Shown: one piece after another, positions 29,540 to 36,465 of the stretch
Numbering within the stretch: the stretch's first letter is position 1
Layout of the letters: every line of letters begins with the position of its first letter
Source of the DNA: Bradymonas sp963697525
Lineage (GTDB): Bacteria; Myxococcota_A; Bradymonadia; Bradymonadales; Bradymonadaceae
Length of the DNA: 64,000 nucleotides
Direction of reading: 5' to 3'
NCBI GenBank assembly: GCA_963697525.1
Contig: OY969087.1
Coordinates: 5,146,001-5,210,000 of the forward strand
Made by a program: the position numbers and the translations under genes
The notes under the pieces: model-generated
Told to the model about the DNA's origin: nothing
The model's database searches: none
What the model saw: the letters and a program-made list of their open reading frames with translations, nothing else

Positions 29540-29734
29540 GGCCCCATTGCACCCCGGGGCCCCATTGCACCCCGTGAACGTGCACGTGCACGCGAACGTG
29601 AACGACGCAGTTACGCAGTTGACGTTACGCAGTTAAGCCGTTGCCTTTACGCAGTTAAGCCGTTGCCTTTACGCAGTTAAGCCGTTGCCGTTACGCAGTT
29701 AACTCGATCACTCAATCACTCGATCACTCCAAAG
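29539..29734. repeat. Intergenic tandem-repeat array (17-mer, 22-mer and 8-mer units)
   Basis: Between MoxR and DUF58. GGGCCCCATTGCACCCC occurs twice (29539-29555, 29557-29573). TTACGCAGTTAAGCCGTTGCC then repeats with an exact 22-base period from 29625, 29647, 29669 and 29691 (last copy partial), after one degenerate copy at 29611. Three CGATCACT-type octamers follow at 29704-29727. No gene lies here. The same octamer recurs in the bioA leader at 45378-45417. Confidence 0.88.
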
Positions 29735-30610
29735 ATGTTAAGAAAGGAGCTCATACAAGCGGTCAAGCACCTCGAACTGGTCGCCCGCCGCGCGGTCAAC
29801 GACCAGCTCGCCGGCCAGTATCAGAGCGTGTTCAAAGGCCGGGGCATGGACTTTACCGACGTGCGCGAGTACCAGCCCGGCGACGACATTCGCGTGATCG
29901 ACTGGAACGTCTCCGCGCGCATGAACGACCTGTATATCAAGCAGTTCGTCGAGGAGCGCGAATTGACGGTGCTGCTGTTGGTCGACGCCTCCGGCAGCCA
30001 GACCTTCGGGACGTACAACCGGCGCAAGCAGGAGACCGCCGCCGAGCTCGCCGCCCTCATCGCGTTTAGCGCCATCAAGAATAACGACCGGGTGGGCCTG
30101 ATCACGTTCACCGACCAGGTCGAAACGTTCATTCCGCCCAAGAAGGGGCGAAAGCACGTGCTGCGCGTGATCACCGAGATCTTGGACTTCACCCCGGAGC
30201 GCCGCGGCACCGACCTGCCCGGCGCGCTGGAGTATCTGTCACGGCTGACCAGCAAGCGCGCGCTGACCTTCGTGATCAGCGATTTCCAGGACACCGATTT
30301 CGAGACCAGCCTGAGCATCGCCAACCGGCGCCACGAGATCATCCCGTTGGTCATCGAAGACCCCATGGAGACCGAGCTTCCCAATATGGGGCTGGTGCCC
30401 TTCGAGGATCCCGAAACCGGCGACATTTTCATGGTCGACACCTCCTCGCGCCAGGTGCGCCGGGAGTTTCGCAACATCGCCCAGCGCCGCCGCGACGCGC
30501 TGGTGCGCACGTTCCACAAGCACAAGATCGACCATATCTCGATTCGCACGGACAAGAGCCACATCGAACCGCTGGTCCAGTATTTTCGAACACGGTCCAA
30601 ACGGTACTGA
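29735..30610 (+). CDS. DUF58 domain protein (Bat operon)
   Basis: 291 residues, soluble. It has the DUF58 core: FKGRGMDFTDVREYQPGDDI, RVIDWNVSARMNDLYIKQF, and LLLVDASGSQTFGT, a VWA-like DASGS site. The late region contains RRRDALVRTFHKHKIDH. It follows the MoxR gene after a repeat array and precedes the anchor protein gene by four bases. Paralog of 202-1086, with which it shares length and order relative to MoxR. The second locus is organised MoxR, DUF58, anchor protein, BatA, BatB/C, BatD/E. Confidence 0.92.
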   Translation: MLRKELIQAVKHLELVARRAVNDQLAGQYQSVFKGRGMDFTDVREYQPGDDIRVIDWNVSARMNDLYIKQFVEERELTVLLLVDASGSQTFGTYNRRKQETAAELAALIAFSAIKNNDRVGLITFTDQVETFIPPKKGRKHVLRVITEILDFTPERRGTDLPGALEYLSRLTSKRALTFVISDFQDTDFETSLSIANRRHEIIPLVIEDPMETELPNMGLVPFEDPETGDIFMVDTSSRQVRREFRNIAQRRRDALVRTFHKHKIDHISIRTDKSHIEPLVQYFRTRSKRY

Positions 30611-30614
30611 TGCT

Positions 30615-32075
30615 ATGATGATGTCACCGTTACCAAACCCGATCCGGTCGCGACTCGCCGGCCTGTTGGCCGCGCTCTTCGTGGTGCTTGGCAGCAGCGC
30701 GGCGATGGCCGACGACGCCGGCGTACAGGTCGCCGACTCCAAGCCGCCCGCGCCACCGGCGGGCGACGCCCCCAGCGCCAAGGCCCCTGCGGCGCCGCCG
30801 GCCGACAAAGCGGCCGCCGCCGCCAAACCCCATGCGGCCAAGACCGACAAGCCCGACGCCACCATCCACCAGAGCTTCGAGGCCCCCAAATCCACCCGGG
30901 TCGGCCAGCGCCTGGTGCTGCACCTGACGATCGACCACCCCGCCGGCTCGACGGTCCACCTGCCCGACGGCTTCGGAAACGCGCGCTGGGAGTTGGCGCA
31001 CACGCACCGCGACGAATCCTCCGACGAATCGACGGTGCATACGTCGTTGACCCTGACCTTCCAGATTTTTCGGCCGGGTTCGACCACGCTGCCCTCGTTC
31101 CCGATCACCGTGCTCGGCTCGGACGGCCAAACTACCCAGCTGCACACTGACCCGATCGACGCCAAGATCATCTCGGTGCTCCCCGCCGACAAGACGCCAC
31201 CGCTCAAACCCGCCCAAAAGCCCGTGGCCGTGTGGACGCACGACTACACGTTGGCCTGGGTGGGCGGCATCTTCCTGGGCGCGCTTCTGATCGCCGGGGT
31301 GACCTTCTACTTTACGAAGCGTCGCGACCTCGAGGATATCGGCCCGCCGCCGCGCCCGGCGCATATCGTCGCCCTGGAGAAGCTCAGCGCGCTGACCACC
31401 GACGACTTGCTCGATCGCGGTGAGTACATGCTCTATTACGTGCGCATGTCCGAGGCGGTGCGCGAATACCTGGGGCGCCACTACGGGTTTCGCGGCACGG
31501 AGTTGACCACCACCGAGATCCTCGACCACCTCGAGGAGGTCGAGTGGCCGGCGGGACTGTCGCTGGACGATATTCGCGAGTGGTTGGCCCACTGTGACCT
31601 GGTCAAATTCAGCGGCGTCATTCCGGCGCGCGAACATGCGGAGCAGGCGCTTCGACGAGGCTTTTCGATCGTGGAGTTGACGCGGCCGAAGGAAAAAGCA
31701 CCGGAGGCGGGACAGGAAACGGACGCGGAGCCGGTCGCGGAGCCGGAGCCGGTCGCGGAGCCGGAGCCGGTCGCGGAGACGGAACCGGTCGCGGAACCGG
31801 AGCCGGAGCCGGAGCCGGAAACGGAACCGGAGCCGGAGCCGGAGCCGGAAACGGAACCGGAGCCGGAGCCGGTCGCGCAACCGGAACCGGAACCGGAGCC
31901 GGAGCCGGTCGCGGAACCGGAGCCGGTCGCGGAACCGGAGCCGGTCGCGGAACCGGAGCCGGAATCGGAACCGGAACCGGAGCCGGAATCGCGGTGGGCT
32001 CCGCCCGCCGTGGCCGCGGCGGCCGCGCCGCCGGAGCCGACTGTCGACGACGATGACGAGGAGGTCGAACCATGA
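30615..32075 (+). CDS. Membrane anchor protein with Glu-Pro repeat tail (Bat operon)
   Basis: 486 residues. A signal peptide (LLAALFVVLGSSAAMAD) leads to a Pro/Ala/Lys-rich linker, a beta-rich periplasmic domain (about 80-185) and a membrane helix (LAWVGGIFLGALLIAGVTFYF, about 213-233). The cytoplasmic part has VRMSEAVREYLGRHYGFRG and LTTTEIL, as in the DUF4381-like/BatD-like proteins common between DUF58 and BatA genes. Residues about 370-460 are almost only Glu, Pro, Val and Ala (EPVAEPEP units), coded by GGAGCC-type hexamers. The last bases overlap batA by four (ATGA). The role, presumably in the Bat complex, is inferred from position. Confidence 0.78.
   Translation: MMMSPLPNPIRSRLAGLLAALFVVLGSSAAMADDAGVQVADSKPPAPPAGDAPSAKAPAAPPADKAAAAAKPHAAKTDKPDATIHQSFEAPKSTRVGQRLVLHLTIDHPAGSTVHLPDGFGNARWELAHTHRDESSDESTVHTSLTLTFQIFRPGSTTLPSFPITVLGSDGQTTQLHTDPIDAKIISVLPADKTPPLKPAQKPVAVWTHDYTLAWVGGIFLGALLIAGVTFYFTKRRDLEDIGPPPRPAHIVALEKLSALTTDDLLDRGEYMLYYVRMSEAVREYLGRHYGFRGTELTTTEILDHLEEVEWPAGLSLDDIREWLAHCDLVKFSGVIPAREHAEQALRRGFSIVELTRPKEKAPEAGQETDAEPVAEPEPVAEPEPVAETEPVAEPEPEPEPETEPEPEPEPETEPEPEPVAQPEPEPEPEPVAEPEPVAEPEPVAEPEPESEPEPEPESRWAPPAVAAAAAPPEPTVDDDDEEVEP
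31717..31995 (+). repeat. GGAGCC-type hexanucleotide repeat coding (Glu-Pro) tract
   Basis: About 280 bases of GAGCCG/GAACCG units interspersed with GTCGCG, coding the Glu-Pro and Val-Ala stretches of the anchor protein. Units are 6 bases, so changes in copy number would keep the frame and only vary tail length. Confidence 0.85.
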
Positions 32076-33127
32076 ATATGACCTTCGCCTATCCGTGGGT
32101 CCTCGGCCTGCTCTTCTTGCTGCCGCTTGTGGGCGCGTACCTCTTCGTGCCCCGCTTTCGGCGCCGCACGCGCGGCACGTTCATCTTCTCGCGTGCGTCG
32201 GTGTTCAAGGGGCAGAATCCGGGGCTGCGCCGCTATTTCGAGCCGCTCCCCGACATCCTCATGCTCGTGGCGCTGGCGCTGGTGATCATCGCGCTGGCCC
32301 GCCCGCAGTCCATCAAGGCCGAGGAGGTCCAGGTCGAGGGCATCGACATCTACCTGGCGCTGGATATGTCCGGGTCGATGCGCGCCATCGACGAGAGCAA
32401 AGACCAGGTTCGCCAGGCCATCGCCCGGCGCGAGACGCCGCCCAACCGGTTTAACTCGGCGGTCAAGGTGCTCGAAAACTTCGTGCGCTCGCGCAAATTC
32501 GACCGCATCGGGATGGTCGTCTTTGCCAAGAACGCCTTTTTGCAGTTCCCGCTGACCCTGGACTACAACACCATCCTGGGGATGCTCGACCGGCTCAAGC
32601 TCGGCGACATCGACCCCGGCGGCACGGCCATCGGCAACGCCATCGGACGCGCCGTCGCCGGGCTCAAGGACAGCAAGGTCAAGACCAAGATCCTCATCCT
32701 GATCACCGACGGGGACCGCCGCGGCGGCAATATCTCGCCGATGCAGGCGGCCAGCATCGCCAAGGATCTGGGCGTCAAGGTCTTCCCCATCCTGGTAGGC
32801 CGCAAGGGGCCGACGCTGGTGCCGGTGCAGGTCCACAGCTTCTTTGGCGGCAGCAACCTGCGCTACCGGCAGATGGAGTTTCCGGTCAACCCCGCCCTGC
32901 TCAAGAAGATCGCCACGAAGACCGACGGCAAATTCTACCGGGCGAGCGACGCCAAGGGGCTCGAGAAGAGCATCCACACGATCCTCGACCACTTCGAAAA
33001 AAGCCGCATCAAGGACGCCTCCAACGTCGACAAAGAAGAGCTGTTCCGGCCGCTGGTGGTGTGGGCGGCCGCGCTCATCGCCCTGCAGATGATGCTGCGA
33101 TATACCCTGCTCAAGAAATTTCCCTGA
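32072..33127 (+). CDS. batA: BatA, membrane VWA protein
   Basis: 351 residues. Two N-terminal helices (about 8-26 and 62-80), then a VWA domain with a complete metal site LDMSGSM (about 96-102), a conserved Thr in PGGTAIG and ITDGDRRGG. A last membrane helix (PLVVWAAALIALQMML) is near the C-terminus. This is the standard BatA layout, with the VWA domain held outside the cytoplasm between two anchors. The start overlaps the upstream gene by four bases, and the fused batB/C gene begins seven bases after the stop. Confidence 0.9.
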   Translation: MNMTFAYPWVLGLLFLLPLVGAYLFVPRFRRRTRGTFIFSRASVFKGQNPGLRRYFEPLPDILMLVALALVIIALARPQSIKAEEVQVEGIDIYLALDMSGSMRAIDESKDQVRQAIARRETPPNRFNSAVKVLENFVRSRKFDRIGMVVFAKNAFLQFPLTLDYNTILGMLDRLKLGDIDPGGTAIGNAIGRAVAGLKDSKVKTKILILITDGDRRGGNISPMQAASIAKDLGVKVFPILVGRKGPTLVPVQVHSFFGGSNLRYRQMEFPVNPALLKKIATKTDGKFYRASDAKGLEKSIHTILDHFEKSRIKDASNVDKEELFRPLVVWAAALIALQMMLRYTLLKKFP

Positions 33128-33134
33128 GGTCGAC

Positions 33135-36100
33135 ATGCACTTCGCACGGCCCCACAACCTGTATTTGCTGCTCCTGCTGGTGCCCATGGCGCTGGGCTTT
33201 GCCGGCTATTTTTGGTGGAAGCGCCGCGTGCGCGAGCGTCTCGGCCATGTGCACCTCATCGAGGCGATGGCCGCGCGCCACTCCAACCGCCGCCAGGTCG
33301 CCCGCGGCGTGCTGGTGATGCTGGCGACCGCGCTGCTGTGCGTGGCCGCCGCCCAGCCCCAGTGGGGCCAGAACGACCGCCCCATCAAGCGCATGGGCGT
33401 CGACGTGGTCTTCGCGATGGACCTGTCCAACAGCATGCTCGCCCAGGACATCCCGCCGAGCCGGTTGGACGCCGCCAAAGACGAGATCTCGACGTCGCTG
33501 CCCGCCCTGGGCGGCAACCGCGTCGGCCTGGTCGTGTTCACGGCGCTGAGCTTCGCCCAGTCGCCGCTGACCACCGACTACGGCGCCATTCGCTTCTATC
33601 TCGAAAAACTCCAGCCCGGCCAGATGCCCGTGGGCGGCACGTCCGTGGGCCAGGCCATCTTGGACAGCGTCGAGCTGCTCACCGGCGAGGAGGTCGCCGA
33701 CAACGACAGCGACGACGACAACCCCAATGACAACAAGCACGGCGACTCGGGCACCAAGGTCCACCGGGCCAAAAACCAGGTCATCGTGCTCATCACCGAC
33801 GGCGAAGACCACGAGTCCTCCCCGCTCGAGGCCGCCAAGGTGGCCCAAAAGCACCACATCCACGTGGTCACCGTGGGCATGGGAAGCCCCGACGGCAGCC
33901 GCATCCCCATCTACGACGACAACGGCAACCTCAAGGGCTACAAACGCAACCAAAAAGGCGAACTCGTCTACACCAAGCTCGACGAGAAGACGCTCAAAGG
34001 CATCGCCAAGACCACCGGCGGCACCTACCTGCACTACAACGGAAAGCACTCGGTGGTGAATGGGCTGCAGAAGTACATCGACCATCTGCAGAAGAGCGAG
34101 CTGGAGACGATGTTGCGCCAGCGCTACAAGAACCGGTTCATGTATTTTCTGGCGCCCGCGCTGCTGCTTCTGGTCATCGCCATGCTGCTCGGCGAGCGCC
34201 GCCGCAAGCCCAAGGGAGCGCCGTCGCGCGCGGCTCGCACGGGCTCGATGATGTTGATCCTGCTCGTCCTTCTGGGCGGCCTGACCGGCTGCCAGGACGC
34301 CTTCAAAGGCACCGTCGGCGCGGTCGACGACGGCAACCAGCTCATCAGCCAGAAGAAGTATCAGAAGGCGCTCGACAAATACCACGAGGCCGAGACCGAA
34401 GTCCCCGCCAGCCCCGAGCTGCATTACGACCTGGGCGTCGCCCTGCTGGGCAACAAAAAGTACGACCAGGCCCGCGAGGCCTTCGGCCGGGCCCTGGAGA
34501 CCAAAAGACCGGAGCTGCAATTCGACGCCCTGTTCAATATGGGGCTGGCTCTGGCGCGTCAGAAGAAGTGGAAGGACGCCTACGACACCTACAAACAGGC
34601 CCTTCGCGTCGACCTGGACACCCAAAAACCGGTCAATAAGAAGCGCATTCAGCAGGCGCGCCACAACCTGGAGGTCGTCTTTCGCAAGCTGTTTCCGCCC
34701 TGCTCCGCGCTCGAGGACAAGCTCGAGGAAAACGACAAGCCCGGCCAGGCGAGCAAGCTCGACAAGCTGCAGAAAAAGGACCTGACGCTGTGCGGGCTCG
34801 ACGACGACTGGTACGTCATTCCGGTCACGGTGGGCTCGACGGTGTCGGTGACGGCGAACTTCTCGCAGTTGCGCGACGAGCCCGACCCCGAGCACGTCTT
34901 CTTGACCCGCCCGCAGGACCTGCAAATCGGACTATTCGACGCCAGCGGCAAGAATGTGCTCGCCGTCGATCAGGGTACCAAGACCGCCTTCGACCCCGAC
35001 GCCACCGAGGCCACGCGCAGCATCGACAAGATCAAGGTGACGCCCGACATGGTCTCCGGCGGCAAGGGCCAACTGCTGCTCAAGGTCAGCGCCGGCGACC
35101 AGCGCGAGTTCCGCTACGACCTCGACATCACCGCCATCCCGCCCTGCCCCGCTCTCGAGGACAAATACGAGGACAACGACACCCCCGATGCCGCGCGCGC
35201 CCTGGACGACGGCGAGCAAAAGCTGCACATCTGCCCGTCCGACGACGACTGGTATAAGGTCGACCTTCAGATGGGCGATACGCTCTTCGTCGACGTCAAG
35301 CCCGGCGAGGATCAGGAGCGCAAGCGCGCGCCCAAACTGGCGATGGACATCGTGCGCCAGGACACCGGCAAGGTGGTCGCCCACGGCCACGCCGACGGGC
35401 CCTATGTCACCGCCGGCGTGCAGAGCGTGATGAAGCCGGGCACGTACCTGGTACACGTGCGTGGGGCGACCGACGACGAGCAGGGACCGTACACCACCCA
35501 GCTCTACCAATACGCACCGTGCGTGGTGGGCGACGACCGCTTCGAGGACAACGACACCGCCCAGCAGGCGGCGACGCTCGACCCCAAGAAGACCCAATTT
35601 CGCTACCTGCGCCTGTGTGAGGGGGACCCGGACTACTTCAAGCTGCCCGCGCCCAAGGACGACGCCAAGGGCCAGGCGCAACCGCACGCGGGAACGTCGG
35701 CCTCGGCCAACCCGCCGGCAGCACCGGGCGCCAACGGCCCCAACCAATCCAAGGACGACAAGGACACCAAGGTCGCCTGGGGCCTGCGCGCGATCACCGA
35801 CAAGTCGCTGGGCGGCGCTCCGGCCAGCGATGCCAAGGGCGCCAAAGACGGGGACCGGCCCGTCCAGCTCGACCTGACCGACGCCTCCGGCGACCAGATC
35901 GTCGCCAAGGGCGTCACGCCCAAGCTCGCCGCCGTCGCCGCCAAGGCCGGTGCCAGCGCTAAATCCGGTACCGGCACCAAACCCAAAGCCGACGCCAAGG
36001 CCGCGCTGACGGCGCCGCGCTTCGATCAGGTCGTCCACTACGACAATAAGGAGAAAAAAGACCTGCTCCTTCGCGTCCAGGGCCACCAGACCTTCTATCA

Positions 36101-36461
36101 CCTGGTCCAGCTCAACCCGAAGAATCAGAACAAGAAAAACAAGGATAAAAAGAACAAACAAAAGAACAAGAATAAAAACAAAAACAAGAATAAAAAAGAC
36201 AAAGACAAGAATAAGAAGAACAACAAAAACAAGAACAAAGACAAGAACCAGAAAGGCAAGAAGAAAGACAAACAGTCCCAGAAGCCCAAGAAGGACAAGA
36301 AGCAGAAGAAACAGGCGCAGAAGGCCAAACCCGCGGACAAAGACCCCAAGAAGCGCCGCATCAATGACATTCTGCGGGCGCTCGAACAGACCGACGACAA
36401 CTTCCAGATGAAGAAGGCGCTGCAGAATATGCCCAAGCGCTACATCGAGAAGGATTGGTGA
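33135..36461 (+). CDS. BatB-BatC fusion: VWA, TPR and pre-peptidase-type repeats
   Basis: 1108 residues, much longer than BatB (about 330). Residues 1-370: BatB pattern with N-terminal helices, VWA domain metal site MDLSNSM (about 96-102), GGTSVG, ITDGEDHE and a membrane helix. A second hydrophobic stretch with a lipobox-like LTGC (near 384) then begins a BatC-like TPR region (QLISQKKYQKALDKYHEAE; YDLGVALLGNKKYDQAREAF). This looks like an in-frame fusion in which the BatC signal has become internal. Three repeats with ALEDKYEDND and DDDWY/DPDYF motifs follow, resembling bacterial pre-peptidase C-terminal domains. Then comes a long Lys/Asn-rich tract and a short conserved helical end. GAGG lies five bases upstream of the start. 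Confidence 0.85.
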   Translation: MHFARPHNLYLLLLLVPMALGFAGYFWWKRRVRERLGHVHLIEAMAARHSNRRQVARGVLVMLATALLCVAAAQPQWGQNDRPIKRMGVDVVFAMDLSNSMLAQDIPPSRLDAAKDEISTSLPALGGNRVGLVVFTALSFAQSPLTTDYGAIRFYLEKLQPGQMPVGGTSVGQAILDSVELLTGEEVADNDSDDDNPNDNKHGDSGTKVHRAKNQVIVLITDGEDHESSPLEAAKVAQKHHIHVVTVGMGSPDGSRIPIYDDNGNLKGYKRNQKGELVYTKLDEKTLKGIAKTTGGTYLHYNGKHSVVNGLQKYIDHLQKSELETMLRQRYKNRFMYFLAPALLLLVIAMLLGERRRKPKGAPSRAARTGSMMLILLVLLGGLTGCQDAFKGTVGAVDDGNQLISQKKYQKALDKYHEAETEVPASPELHYDLGVALLGNKKYDQAREAFGRALETKRPELQFDALFNMGLALARQKKWKDAYDTYKQALRVDLDTQKPVNKKRIQQARHNLEVVFRKLFPPCSALEDKLEENDKPGQASKLDKLQKKDLTLCGLDDDWYVIPVTVGSTVSVTANFSQLRDEPDPEHVFLTRPQDLQIGLFDASGKNVLAVDQGTKTAFDPDATEATRSIDKIKVTPDMVSGGKGQLLLKVSAGDQREFRYDLDITAIPPCPALEDKYEDNDTPDAARALDDGEQKLHICPSDDDWYKVDLQMGDTLFVDVKPGEDQERKRAPKLAMDIVRQDTGKVVAHGHADGPYVTAGVQSVMKPGTYLVHVRGATDDEQGPYTTQLYQYAPCVVGDDRFEDNDTAQQAATLDPKKTQFRYLRLCEGDPDYFKLPAPKDDAKGQAQPHAGTSASANPPAAPGANGPNQSKDDKDTKVAWGLRAITDKSLGGAPASDAKGAKDGDRPVQLDLTDASGDQIVAKGVTPKLAAVAAKAGASAKSGTGTKPKADAKAALTAPRFDQVVHYDNKEKKDLLLRVQGHQTFYHLVQLNPKNQNKKNKDKKNKQKNKNKNKNKNKKDKDKNKKNNKNKNKDKNQKGKKKDKQSQKPKKDKKQKKQAQKAKPADKDPKKRRINDILRALEQTDDNFQMKKALQNMPKRYIEKDW
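36115..36330 (+). repeat. A-rich tract coding a Lys/Asn-rich tail of the BatB-BatC fusion
   Basis: About 215 bases of AAGAACAA/AAAACAAG units coding Lys-Asn-Lys-Asp runs. The plus strand is very A-rich and G/T-poor, in sharp contrast to the GC-rich surroundings. The strongly basic segment might bind acidic polymers or nucleic acid, or be a flexible spacer. Confidence 0.8.
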
Positions 36462-36465
36462 GCCG

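Noticed and set aside
29611..29734. Origin of replication based on 22-base iterons
   Set aside because: No DnaA boxes, no replication initiator gene and no AT-rich region are near.
31630..33187. Long minus-strand frame opposite the anchor protein and batA
   Set aside because: Its Gly-Ser-Gly-Ser stretch is the reverse of the Glu-Pro repeat, and it covers real genes on the plus strand.
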